Shown one piece after another: positions 1 to 7,606 of a stretch of DNA of 41,549 nucleotides. How positions within the stretch are numbered: position 1 is the first letter of the stretch; every line of letters starts with the position of its first letter. Position numbers and translations under genes: made by a program. Source of the DNA: Clostridia bacterium (GTDB taxonomy: Bacteria; Bacillota; Clostridia; Christensenellales; UBA3700); the NCBI GenBank assembly GCA_029060025.1, contig JAIDUV010000087.1, forward strand, positions 1 through 41,549, given 5' to 3'. The notes below the pieces were generated by a model. That model was given only the letters and a program-made list of their open reading frames with translations. It ran no database searches and was not told where the DNA came from.

Positions 1-2723
1 CTTATTATTCCGCCATTGCTGTCTAAGTATGTGATATTATATACTGCTTTCTCAAACGTGACTTCTATCGTCAATTCTTCTTTTACGTTTGTATAATTCT
101 CCGAGAATATTGTGCCGTTGCCACTGTCCGGGGTGATTGGTGCGCCGTTGAGATATGGCGCATAAGACGAATTCAACAAGAAGTTGACCGTTGCTTCATC
201 CCACTTGTTGTTCATTGCATCTAGATACACTTCTTCAAAGTACGCTATTACCGTACCCGACGCTATGCTCTTGCCATACTCGATATCGTGCGTCAACTTC
301 TCATCACTGAATTGATGTATATTGAATACTATCTGCAATGCTTTGGATTGGAATTCTACTTCAAACATATATGACGCTTCATAATTATCCGTATCCGTTG
401 GCTTAATTACGATATTAAACTTATTAGCGCCTTTTACTACGGTAAATATATCCCTTTCCCAATTTGCTTCGGCTATCTCTACGTTTACGTTTGCTTTGTT
501 CTTAACCGTGCAAGTGAAGTCTATTTCGCTCAACGGCTTGCCGTAATGCGGTATTGTGGCTTCGTCTATCTTGAAGTCATTGAGCGTCATACTCGTCAAC
601 TTGCCTTTCTCTATCTCTATACTCTTGCCTGTCGTATGCTTTCCGTCGTAATACCACAATGGCTCGTTGCTGTCTGTTATTCGGTAATTAAAGGTATATT
701 CTCCGCTGTCTGCAACTGTCTTTACCGACAATACTCCGCTGTTCTTTACGCTAGCGGCAGTAGTCTTCTCCGTTCCGTCTTGTATAAAGTAATACGTTGG
801 AATAGGACTTGTCATACCGCCAGACGTCGAAGTATGCTCTACCAATGCAGTGAGTGTAATACTCTCCTCACTGTCGTATTCTATCTTATCTTTGTCTAAC
901 GTGAGACTGGTCTTTATATTATCTTTTACGTAATCGTCAGATAAGCCCCAGACTGCATATAGAGTTATCTCTCCAAATAAGCCGCTTGGCAACGTAGTAA
1001 ATGGCTTGCTACTTCCAGTCGCGTCGTCTGTCCAACCTAAAAATACGTGATTGGCGCTTGCCTTTGTGTTTAGATAATTGGTAAAAGCAGTGACGTCACT
1101 TGTTTTATCTGGCAACTTATCTCCTGTTATATACGGCTCTCCGTCGTCAAGACCTACTGCCTCTCCATCCGAATTGCTTGACAAAAGATTACGGAAGTTG
1201 ATAAACGCCATAAGGTAATTGCGTACCGGTGAATTATCTGGAGTATAGTCCCCTCCAACTTTACTTTCGTCCCATATTTGTGACGGTAGATACGTGCCAA
1301 CGTCACTCTTTGCTTTAGAAACTAAAAGATTTTGACTGCTGTACTCTCGAGGTTCCGTAGAGATATTTGTAAATATATCATTCACAGAAGTAAAATAATT
1401 TGTAGCATACGATGAAGTGCTTTTCACCACATTGACATTGCTTACATTTGCGCTAACTGCCTTATAAGTTTCACCAGTTACAGCATACAATGCCAGTTTG
1501 CTACTGTCATTTGCGCCGGATTTTCCGTCTACATAGACATTTTTAATATAAGTATTATTAGCAAATGATGATCCTTTACTTGACGTCATAAGCGCGCCGC
1601 CGGTAGGATTGACTGAACTTGTAATATCTACAGTACAAAGGATATTTTCCATATATGTTGTATGATAAACGAGACCAACCGCGCCGGATATATAGCCTCT
1701 TGTGGTCGTAGTACACCTTACGTTTGCCGCGCAATCATATACGTATAATGTACAAGTACTATAATTGTTCTGTCCACACCCAAATAATCCTCCGGTAAGT
1801 TGACCGTACGTATTGTTATTATTACTAATTGATACGTCCAACTCGCTTGAACAACGATATATCAACGTAGTAGTAGAAGCAACATTATAAGAGCATTTTC
1901 CACCTATGACTCCTCCAGTACTACACCAGTTGGTATATAGTCTAGTAGAGGTTACTTCTCCTACGGTATGACAATTCAGTACAGCGTCGTTTCCCGATGA
2001 CATTCCAACAACTCCACCTATAAACGCTCCACGATTACTAGAGCCACTAATCGTTGATACTTGCGGTATATTTTGATAACTAAAGTTTTCTACAATTAAA
2101 TCGGTTATGGTAGCGCCAGTAATTCTGCAAAACAATCCAAAAGAATTTGTTGTGGATGCTATATCGGTAAGAGTAGTGCCGTTGTTGTAATATTGCCAGG
2201 AGTTACAAGAAACGTTTTTTATGTAATGTCCCATTCCGTAGAACGTACCATTGAAAAATCTTACTGGGTGAAACGTCACACCTGTAAAATCTAAGTCTGC
2301 GCCCAATACGTAATACTGTCCGTTGCCGCGAGTAGTATCAGTCTCCATTCTTTTGACAAAAGTCTCCCAATCGTCAGTAGAAGATATGACGTAGGGGTTG
2401 TCTTGCGTACCTCTGTTGATATCTGTTTTATTGACTATGTGAATAGTTATGTCATAAGGCGTATTTGGATCACCTGCTCTAAAATCGTCAATTAGATCTT
2501 TATCGGTATATACGTATTTATAGCCGTCGTTAAATTCTCCCAAACCGTCGCTAGAATTAGGAGTAATCGTCATTGCGGTATCATTTATCGCATCTTCATC
2601 CAACTTGTCGGGTATAGATATATTAAAAGGTAAACAAGCGCTCAACGCTCCCAATATAAAGCATATTGATATAATAAATATTGCACACTTTAAATATTTT
2701 GCTTTTGTCTTTGCTAAATTCAC
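1..2723 (-). CDS. Giant secreted repeat protein, probable lipoprotein (C-terminus beyond window)
   Basis: The open frame runs from a GTG at 2721-2723 off the window edge, giving 907 visible codons. A good ribosome site (GAGAGG, 7 bases before GTG) decides this start. Residues 12-29 are hydrophobic and end in a lipobox, Leu-Ser-Ala-Cys30, so the protein is probably lipid-anchored. The N-terminal half resembles beta-helix/GLUG-type surface proteins (segments such as QYYVLGADLDFTGVTFHPV). Then come an InlB-B/Listeria-Bacteroides-like repeat ending in LYAVWGL and Ig-like/MBG-like strands. It is a paralog of the protein at 7607-13396; identity is very high at DNA level around 580-910 versus 11280-11610 but low in the beta-helix part. 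Expression probably depends on the invertible promoter at 3023-3123. Likely role is an adhesin or surface structural protein; the ligand is unknown. Confidence 0.8.
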   Translation of the reverse strand, partial: MNLAKTKAKYLKCAIFIISICFILGALSACLPFNISIPDKLDEDAINDTAMTITPNSSDGLGEFNDGYKYVYTDKDLIDDFRAGDPNTPYDITIHIVNKTDINRGTQDNPYVISSTDDWETFVKRMETDTTRGNGQYYVLGADLDFTGVTFHPVRFFNGTFYGMGHYIKNVSCNSWQYYNNGTTLTDIASTTNSFGLFCRITGATITDLIVENFSYQNIPQVSTISGSSNRGAFIGGVVGMSSGNDAVLNCHTVGEVTSTRLYTNWCSTGGVIGGKCSYNVASTTTLIYRCSSELDVSISNNNNTYGQLTGGLFGCGQNNYSTCTLYVYDCAANVRCTTTTRGYISGAVGLVYHTTYMENILCTVDITSSVNPTGGALMTSSKGSSFANNTYIKNVYVDGKSGANDSSKLALYAVTGETYKAVSANVSNVNVVKSTSSYATNYFTSVNDIFTNISTEPREYSSQNLLVSKAKSDVGTYLPSQIWDESKVGGDYTPDNSPVRNYLMAFINFRNLLSSNSDGEAVGLDDGEPYITGDKLPDKTSDVTAFTNYLNTKASANHVFLGWTDDATGSSKPFTTLPSGLFGEITLYAVWGLSDDYVKDNIKTSLTLDKDKIEYDSEESITLTALVEHTSTSGGMTSPIPTYYFIQDGTEKTTAASVKNSGVLSVKTVADSGEYTFNYRITDSNEPLWYYDGKHTTGKSIEIEKGKLTSMTLNDFKIDEATIPHYGKPLSEIDFTCTVKNKANVNVEIAEANWERDIFTVVKGANKFNIVIKPTDTDNYEASYMFEVEFQSKALQIVFNIHQFSDEKLTHDIEYGKSIASGTVIAYFEEVYLDAMNNKWDEATVNFLLNSSYAPYLNGAPITPDSGNGTIFSENYTNVKEELTIEVTFEKAVYNITYLDSNGGII

Positions 2724-2753
2724 TGTTCTTCCTCTCTTAAGTACATTATCTTT

Positions 2754-2868
2754 GTCACCTCGAGCGTAGTCGAGAGGTCTCTATCCATTTTTAATTGGTT
2801 GAGATTTCTCCACTTCGCTTCGCTACGGTCGAAATAACAATACTATTTCGTGCGAGCGTCAATGACAT
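2754..2868. repeat. Dispersed palindromic repeat cluster (HFERSREIS-type)
   Basis: Two units of the window-wide intergenic repeat: one starting GTCACCTCGAGCG and one starting GAGATTTCTCC, followed by the tail GCGAGCGTCAATGACAT. Each unit is a partial inverted repeat built around TCGA...TCGA. The cluster lies in the leader between the invertible promoter and the surface protein gene. The same arrangement recurs before the paralog (13424-13516). Confidence 0.8.
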
Positions 2869-3022
2869 ACATAAGTCTATTTCTCAATGTAAATTATACT
2901 TTTCACTCAACTTTTTGGCAGTAGTAATAGAATTTTCTATACCCAAGGTTCTTCTATACCAAAATTTGTATGTTTTCTATAAATTCTACAAACTTTGATT
3001 TATAGTCGAAATTCCAAAAAAG

Positions 3023-3123
3023 GTATACTTTTACTGACTACCTGTAAAAAGGCATAATTTTTCAAATACATTATACTTCACGAATATTTATTTTGCAATA
3101 TCTTTGGGTCAGTAAAAGTATAC
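3023..3123. other. Invertible DNA segment 1 (inverton), promoter in ON orientation
   Basis: Perfect 16-bp inverted repeats GTATACTTTTACTGAC (3023-3038) and its complement (3108-3123) enclose 69 bp; A and T runs extend the pairing to about 23 bp with one mismatch. The enclosed 69 bp match the enclosed 69 bp of 13687-13755 only when one is reverse-complemented (59 of 69 positions by my count), while the flanks on both sides match in direct orientation. That is the footprint of site-specific inversion. The segment carries an outward promoter pointing left, toward the surface protein gene at 2723. Confidence 0.85.
3070..3098 (-). promoter_or_regulatory. Sigma-A-type promoter inside inverton 1, facing the surface protein gene
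   Basis: On the minus strand TTGCAA (3098-3093) and TATAAT (3075-3070) are separated by exactly 17 bases. The expected start is near 3063, giving a leader of about 340 nt to the GTG at 2723. A weaker TATAAT at 2893-2898 has only a poor -35 match and could give basal transcription. Confidence 0.75.
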
Positions 3124-3179
3124 TTTTTTTGTAAAATTGAAAAGTTTGCATTAAAATTAGTATTTTTAGTGAATAAATG

Positions 3180-3211
3180 AATAACACGCAAGAGATTACT
3201 TGCGTGTTATT
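3180..3211. terminator. Conserved hairpin terminator flanking inverton 1
   Basis: A 13-bp perfect stem (AATAACACGCAAG at 3180-3192 and its complement at 3199-3211) with a 6-base loop and A/T-rich flanks on both sides. The same hairpin follows the inverton at 13827-13856 and the half-copy at 33887-33916. It would stop transcripts leaving the segment when the promoter is in OFF orientation and could insulate the gene from upstream read-through. Confidence 0.65.
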
Positions 3212-3268
3212 TAATAGGTTTGAGATTTCTCGACTTCGCTCGAAATGACATTGGCATATAAGCAAGAC

Positions 3269-3298
3269 TTGACAATTATATACTACATATCATATAAT
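3269..3298 (+). promoter_or_regulatory. dgt promoter, predicted leaderless transcript
   Basis: TTGACA (3269-3274), 18-base spacer, TATAAT (3293-3298). Only six bases separate the -10 box from the dgt ATG at 3305, so transcription should start at or next to the start codon. No ribosome site is present, which agrees with a leaderless message. Confidence 0.7.
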
Positions 3299-3304
3299 AA
3301 AATT

Positions 3305-4312
3305 ATGGAAAACGTAAAAAAACTTTTAGAAGAGCGAGAAGCAAAAACTCTTTGCAAATACGCTACTCTTTCGCAAAATACCAAAGGCAGAGAGCGCGAG
3401 ATTTCGCCTTGTAATTTGCGTACTGAATTTCAAAGAGACAGAGATAAAATATTGCACTGCAAGTCATTCAGACGCCTCAAGCATAAGACTCAAGTCTTTC
3501 TTGCGCCGGAAGGAGATCACTATCGTACGCGTTTGACTCATACTCTTGAAGTTTCGCAAATCGGTCGCACGATTGCAAGAGCGCTATGTCTCAATGAAGA
3601 CCTTGTGGAAGCAATAGCCTTGGGTCACGACCTCGGGCACACACCTTTTGGACACGCAGGCGAACGCAAATTAAACGAACTTGTTCAAGGCGGTTTTATT
3701 CATTCTCAACAAAGCCAAAGAGTTGTGGAATTGCTTGAAAACAACGGCAAAGGTCTCAACCTCACTTTCGAAGTGCGCGACGGCATAGGCAATCACAGAT
3801 ACCACGACACGCCTAAGACATTAGAGGGTGAAATAGTCAAATACGCCGACAGATTTGCATATATCAATCACGATATTGAAGACGCAAGGCGCGGCGGTGT
3901 CATTACCGACAACGACTTACCCAAAGATTGCGTAGAAGTGCTTGGCTCGTCTAAGTCCAAGAGAATAAACAATCTCATATCCGATATGGTGGAAAACAGT
4001 TGGAACCAACCGTATATAAAGCAATCCCCCGACTTTGACAAAGCCACGGAAAAATTACATACCTTTATGTACGAAAGAGTTTATTTTAATAATCAAGCCA
4101 AAAGTCAAGAGATAAAGGCCGTCAAGATGATTGAATTGATATTTGAGTATTATCTTAAAAATATAGACAAACTTCCTGACTTCTATAAATCATTGCTTGA
4201 CTTATACCCAAAAGACAGAGTCGTGTGCGACTATATAGCGTCTTTTTCAGATAGATATTGCGTAAGAGTATTCGGCGAACTCTTTGTTCCCGACGAATGG
4301 AAGATTTTATAA
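3305..4312 (+). CDS. dgt: Deoxyguanosinetriphosphate triphosphohydrolase-like HD-domain protein
   Basis: This 335-residue protein belongs to the HD superfamily of dNTP triphosphohydrolases, which cleave dNTPs to the deoxynucleoside and tripolyphosphate. The first metal-ligand His lies in RTRLTHTLEV, the HD pair in LGHDLGHTPFGHAGE, and the distal Asp region in YADRFAYINHDIEDA. Its length fits the short Bacillota form. I place the start at 3305 rather than the upstream in-frame ATG at 3245 because the latter lies in the repeat, ahead of the promoter at 3269-3298. It is a single-gene unit closed by a strong terminator. It is not followed by dnaG/rpoD, as it is in some Clostridia. Nucleotide preference cannot be read from the sequence. 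Confidence 0.9.
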   Translation: MENVKKLLEEREAKTLCKYATLSQNTKGREREISPCNLRTEFQRDRDKILHCKSFRRLKHKTQVFLAPEGDHYRTRLTHTLEVSQIGRTIARALCLNEDLVEAIALGHDLGHTPFGHAGERKLNELVQGGFIHSQQSQRVVELLENNGKGLNLTFEVRDGIGNHRYHDTPKTLEGEIVKYADRFAYINHDIEDARRGGVITDNDLPKDCVEVLGSSKSKRINNLISDMVENSWNQPYIKQSPDFDKATEKLHTFMYERVYFNNQAKSQEIKAVKMIELIFEYYLKNIDKLPDFYKSLLDLYPKDRVVCDYIASFSDRYCVRVFGELFVPDEWKIL

Positions 4313-4339
4313 AAAATATAGCCCAATGACCGTGATATT

Positions 4340-4371
4340 AAAATGAGAATACAATCAAGTATTCTCATTTT
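4340..4371 (+). terminator. Terminator after dgt
   Basis: Perfect 13-bp stem AAAATGAGAATAC (4340-4352) with its complement (4359-4371), loop of six bases, followed by TTGTTG. Confidence 0.8.
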
Positions 4372-4391
4372 TGTTGTGACTATTTATTTTA

Positions 4392-4478
4392 GATTCTTCG
4401 ACTTCACTACGCTTCGCTCAGAATGACGTCACAAAAGTTTAGATTTCTCCACTTCGCTATGCTACGGTCGAAATGACA
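4392..4478. repeat. Dispersed palindromic repeat cluster
   Basis: Two diverged units of the GATTTCTC-CACTTCGCT-GGTCGAAATGAC repeat lie back to back between the dgt terminator and the structured element that starts at 4490. Confidence 0.75.
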
Positions 4479-4489
4479 AAACTAAAAGC

Positions 4490-4614
4490 GAGCGTGAAGA
4501 TTGGTGCGAATTTTGCTTTAACAAGGGTGAGCGGTATCGTAAAGTGTACTTGCCGTACACGTCGATATTCCGAGTCCCGAAGATCAAGCGAAAGGCGCGC
4601 CGATATCCGCGCTC
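4490..4614 (+). repeat. Structured repeat element, copy A
   Basis: Helices nest as follows on the plus strand: GAGCGTG (4490-4496) with CGCGCTC (4608-4614); ATTGGTGCG (4500-4508) with CGCGCCGAT (4596-4604), using two G-U pairs; GCTT with AAGC; GGG with CCC; a CGAG-like internal loop of tandem G-A type; GGTATCG with CGATATT; and the apical hairpin GTGTAC-TTGCC-GTACAC. The plan matches copies B, C, D and E with compensatory changes. It overlaps the last codons of the convergent gene at 4584-5510. Function unknown. Confidence 0.75.
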
Positions 4615-5510
4615 GGTTCATAAGGATTGACGTGAATAACAATATGCTTCACCTCTTCAAAGGTCTCCTCTATCTTGTCGTGTACCCTTTGCGCTATTGC
4701 GTGCGCTTCGACGATATTCAAAGCGCTGTCGACGGCAATTTCCGCCTCAACGTAGATTATAGAGCCTGATATTCTGGTCTTCAACAAATCTATATTTTTG
4801 ACGTCTTCGTCTTCATTTATAGTCTTATAAATCTTGCTTACGAGTTCTTCTGGCGCAGCGTGGTCGGTAAGTTGTCTTATGACTACTTTGACGATATCGT
4901 AAGACACCTTGACTATAAGCAATGCTATAAGTACGGTCGCGATACCTTCCAATACGTATACGCCAAGCATTGCTCCGAGAATACCGACGAAGCCGGCAAT
5001 TGAAGAAAAAGCGTCAGATCTGTGATGCCAAGCGTCTGCTTTAAGGGCTTGCGAATCAAGTTTTTTGGCGTAGAATATTGTGTACCAATACATTCCCTCT
5101 TTGACGACGATAGATACTATCGCAGCAATAAGCGCAAGAAGCGTCGGCTTGACGTAATCACTGCCGCCTTTGCTTGCCGAAATTATATCTTTGATTCCGG
5201 TATATCCCAGTCCCAATGCAGTCGCAAACAACAGCATTGCAAGCATAATCGACGCAATGCTCTCAAATTTATCGTGTCCGTAATTGTGATCTTTGTCCTC
5301 ATTCTTGACGGCAATTCTTGCTCCCACAAGCACTATGAGCGTCGATAGTACGTCACTTGACGAATGTACTGCGTCGGAAATCATTGCAGTACTTTTGCCG
5401 AAGATACCTGCCAAAAACTTGCCAATTGCCAAAATAAGGTTGACGATTATTGTAACAATCGCAACCTTGTTGATTATCTTTATTGCTGTGGCGTTATCTT
5501 TTATTTTCAC
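4584..5510 (-). CDS. Cation diffusion facilitator (CDF) family transporter
   Basis: A 308-residue inner-membrane metal/proton antiporter of the CDF family, which exports divalent cations such as zinc, manganese, cobalt or iron. Six hydrophobic segments are visible, with the metal-site motifs HSSSD (residues 49-53, TM2) and HHRSD (TM5). A cytoplasmic C-terminal domain of the usual ferredoxin-like type ends near HIVIHVNPYEP. The start is GTG at 5508-5510 with a weak AAGAAG ribosome site. The last eight residues (ADIGAPFA) are encoded inside structured element A, so the normal end of the protein appears to have been replaced or extended by the element. The metal cannot be assigned from sequence. 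Confidence 0.9.
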   Translation of the reverse strand: MKIKDNATAIKIINKVAIVTIIVNLILAIGKFLAGIFGKSTAMISDAVHSSSDVLSTLIVLVGARIAVKNEDKDHNYGHDKFESIASIMLAMLLFATALGLGYTGIKDIISASKGGSDYVKPTLLALIAAIVSIVVKEGMYWYTIFYAKKLDSQALKADAWHHRSDAFSSIAGFVGILGAMLGVYVLEGIATVLIALLIVKVSYDIVKVVIRQLTDHAAPEELVSKIYKTINEDEDVKNIDLLKTRISGSIIYVEAEIAVDSALNIVEAHAIAQRVHDKIEETFEEVKHIVIHVNPYEPSADIGAPFA

Positions 5511-5586
5511 TGCTTTTCTTCTTTATATATTATTATATATCAATATATTATGACTTCACTGCTTTACTCACTCGTCTTCAAATACG

Positions 5587-5746
5587 TTCGGAGATAAGGC
5601 TGATAGACAATAAACAAAATATCGAATTTTTTGTCAAGATAGTTTTGGGCGAGCGTCGTCGTACTTGCTGTACGTCGGCGTGAGCCAAAGGCTGTATTGG
5701 CGGAAAAGACGTATTTTGGATTTGCCTAGCCAGTATTATCTCCGAA
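5587..5746 (+). repeat. Structured repeat element, copy E (divergent)
   Basis: Outer 11-bp stem TTCGGAGATAA (5587-5597) with TTATCTCCGAA (5736-5746), extended by GGCT/AGCC. The core near 5649-5695 repeats the family plan: TTTGG/CCAAA, CGAG opposite TGAG, CGTC/GGCG, and apical GTAC-TTGCT-GTAC. The outer helix differs completely in sequence from copies A-C but pairs equally well. It ends four bases before the stop codon of the convergent gene at 5750. Confidence 0.6.
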
Positions 5747-5749
5747 TGT

Positions 5750-6457
5750 CTAAATCAAAGCGTAATTATCTAAAATCTTCCTTACCTCTTTAATATACGA
5801 CTGCAAAGGTTTGTATTTATCCGCTACAGAAAGCAAACCTATCCACATTGCTCTGACAAGTTTTGCTCTTTGGGTGTCAAAAGAATAATACAAGCCGTCC
5901 AAAAGCGAAATTATTTCGTCCTTTTTAGCGTCGGATATAAGCGAATCTCCCTCTACGATATGCGTCATCTTGGAGATATACGGCGCAACTTCGTCTTTAA
6001 TCACGTTGTCGACTTTTTTCTCTTCTTCAGCCTCAAGAACTTTTTCTTTATAAGTCACGACGTCACCGAAAGCCTTTGCGTACGCCACCAATATCGTATT
6101 GCAAAAGTGAGAATACCTCGCCGAATAGTCGTCGTATTTATAATACGCCGACAAAAACTTATCCATATCTATATTATTCCTGTCGATATCAAAAAGCAAC
6201 TTAGTGACGACAGATACGACTGCCATATTGTCTTGAGGCAAATTGAGAGCCGTTTCGCCAAAAATGGAATTGTAAGTCTCGTTAAGCCTTATGGACGAAT
6301 TGCACTTGGAGATATAGTTGGTCAAACACGGCGTCGATGCAATAAACTTCAAAAGATTCTTTATCGCTCTGCTGGAAAGAAGATATGACGAGTTTGCAAC
6401 CTCATCACAATAATTCAAAAATATGCTATACGCTCTGCTTGGAGACAACTCTATCAT
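5750..6457 (-). CDS. Conserved-looking hypothetical protein, helical
   Basis: 235 residues, not recognised. It looks entirely alpha-helical and soluble, with no signal peptide or membrane segment. Around residue 140-150 there is a charged stretch (EKVLEAEEEKKVDNV) that may form a coiled coil. ATG at 6457 follows a GGGG-type ribosome site by eight bases. Its promoter (6483-6511) lies in the same intergenic gap as the upstream side of the HPr-like gene, and the two units are divergent. Codon use is like its neighbours, so transfer is not suggested. No function is proposed. Confidence 0.75.
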   Translation of the reverse strand: MIELSPSRAYSIFLNYCDEVANSSYLLSSRAIKNLLKFIASTPCLTNYISKCNSSIRLNETYNSIFGETALNLPQDNMAVVSVVTKLLFDIDRNNIDMDKFLSAYYKYDDYSARYSHFCNTILVAYAKAFGDVVTYKEKVLEAEEEKKVDNVIKDEVAPYISKMTHIVEGDSLISDAKKDEIISLLDGLYYSFDTQRAKLVRAMWIGLLSVADKYKPLQSYIKEVRKILDNYALI

Positions 6458-6482
6458 TGCAATTACCCCATTGTTTTTTTAC

Positions 6483-6511
6483 ATTATACTATATCAATAT
6501 AAAAATATCAA
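6483..6511 (-). promoter_or_regulatory. Promoter of the 5750-6457 gene
   Basis: Minus strand TTGATA (6511-6506), 17 bases, TATAAT (6488-6483); the ATG lies 25 bases beyond the -10 box. Confidence 0.7.
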
Positions 6512-6542
6512 GTGAGCAAAATGCAAAAATATCTTAAAGCGC

Positions 6543-6571
6543 TTGAAAATTCCTACGCATTAGTATATAAT
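6543..6571 (+). promoter_or_regulatory. Promoter of the HPr-like/DUF4364 operon
   Basis: TTGAAA (6543-6548), 17 bases, TATAAT (6566-6571). It lies downstream of the first in-frame ATG (6512), which therefore cannot be the main start; the ATG at 6626 is used instead. Confidence 0.7.
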
Positions 6572-6625
6572 TATTTTGTATTATGCAAAATCAACGCAAT
6601 TTTTTGTTTGCGTAAAGGACTCAAT

Positions 6626-6859
6626 ATGAAATCAATAACTTTACTTCTCAACACTACTCAAAGCGTAAAGACCTTCGTCAATATCATATCACAATATGAC
6701 TTTGATATGGATTTGCGTTGCGGAAGATACGTAGTAGACGCAAAGTCAATTCTTGGAATATTCTCTCTCGATCTCAACCGCCCTGTCGTACTTGAAATTC
6801 ACAGCGACAACGACTGCGAAGAACTTCTCAACAAAATTTCTAAATATATCTGTCAATAA
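6626..6859 (+). CDS. HPr-like protein lacking the phosphoryl-carrier histidine
   Basis: 77 residues with the fold pattern of HPr, the PTS phosphocarrier. The segment AKSILGIFSLDL corresponds to the HPr region around the regulatory Ser46. The N-terminal region that should hold His15 reads NTTQSVKTF, with no histidine, so this protein cannot carry phosphate from enzyme I in the normal way. Such HPr-like proteins are common in Clostridia, often near DUF4364 genes; a Ser-linked regulatory role like that of Crh is possible but not shown. The start at 6626 is supported by AAAGGAC and the promoter at 6543-6571. The stop overlaps the next start by one base (TAATG), so translation is probably coupled. 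Confidence 0.75.
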   Translation: MKSITLLLNTTQSVKTFVNIISQYDFDMDLRCGRYVVDAKSILGIFSLDLNRPVVLEIHSDNDCEELLNKISKYICQ

Positions 6860-7377
6860 TGTTAGAGACTAATACCGTAAACAAACTTATTTTGCTGTAC
6901 GCTCTCGACAAAATGGAAGTCCCGCTTCAAGAGGACGTCATTTTGGATATGATTACAGAAAACAACTGGCTCACTTATATGGATTGCAAAGTGGCTTTGA
7001 CGGATCTTATCAAAAACGATATGATCACAAATATGGCAACAAAAGGCTGCAATCCCAGATATGCTATCACAAGTGACTCTAGAGAAGGACTTAAGCATTA
7101 CTTCGTGGAGATTCCCTCTTCTATCCGAGACAATATCGCAGAAGTAGTCAAACTCAACAAACTCAAATACAGAAAAAAGCAAGATTATTTTTCCGATTAT
7201 TTTAAAAATGCCGACGGCACATATACCGTGGTATTGAGAATAGACAGCACCTCTAATTCTCTTATGGAACTCAAACTCGTCGTTCAGAACAGAACGAAAG
7301 CCAAGTGGCTCTTCAAAAATTGGAGTGACAAAGCGTCGTCTCTTTATGAATTTATTTTGGAAAACCTTATTGATTAA
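6859..7377 (+). CDS. DUF4364 family protein
   Basis: 172 residues matching the DUF4364 pattern of Clostridia: an N-terminal helical, winged-helix-like part (residues 1-75, ending near NPRYAITSDSREGLKHYF) and a C-terminal alpha/beta part. The N-terminal part looks DNA-binding, so a regulator is possible, but no target is known to me. The start codon overlaps the stop of the HPr-like gene, making a two-gene operon closed by the terminator at 7376-7404. Confidence 0.8.
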   Translation: MLETNTVNKLILLYALDKMEVPLQEDVILDMITENNWLTYMDCKVALTDLIKNDMITNMATKGCNPRYAITSDSREGLKHYFVEIPSSIRDNIAEVVKLNKLKYRKKQDYFSDYFKNADGTYTVVLRIDSTSNSLMELKLVVQNRTKAKWLFKNWSDKASSLYEFILENLID

Positions 7378-7404
7378 AACGCGTATCGCAATGATACGCG
7401 TTTT
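7376..7404 (+). terminator. Terminator after the DUF4364 gene
   Basis: 12-bp perfect stem AAAACGCGTATC with its complement, loop GCAAT; the 3' arm ends in TTTT. The stem begins inside the stop codon. Confidence 0.85.
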
Positions 7405-7447
7405 AATTACAACTTTCAAATTTGCCTTCTAATTACTTTTACTTTAT

Positions 7448-7555
7448 GTCACCTCGAGCGCAGTCGAGAGGTCTAATCATTTTATTCAGTTGAGATTTCT
7501 CCACTTCACTGCGTTTCGGTCGAAATGACATATAACAGTGTGAGCGTCAATGACA
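7448..7555. repeat. Dispersed palindromic repeat cluster
   Basis: Unit GTCACCTCGAGCGCAGTCG (from 7448), unit GAGATTTCTCCACTTCACT (from 7492) and the tail TGAGCGTCAATGACA. The order of parts is the same as at 2754-2868. Confidence 0.8.
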
Positions 7556-7594
7556 AAAAGGCAAAAGGCGGGAATAATTCCCACCTTTGCCTTT
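7556..7594 (-). terminator. Terminator of the giant surface protein gene
   Basis: On the minus strand AAAGGCAAAGGTGGGAA pairs with TTCCCGCCTTTTGCCTTT (one bulge, one G-U) across a 3-base loop, followed by a T run. It begins 13 bases after the stop codon at 7607-7609. Confidence 0.85.
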
Positions 7595-7606
7595 ATGCGG
7601 TTGCTC

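Noticed and set aside
3071-3265. Minus-strand open frame with the HFERSREIS peptide
   Set aside because: It reads through the dispersed repeat, the hairpin terminator and the inverton; no ribosome site. It is a repeat artefact.
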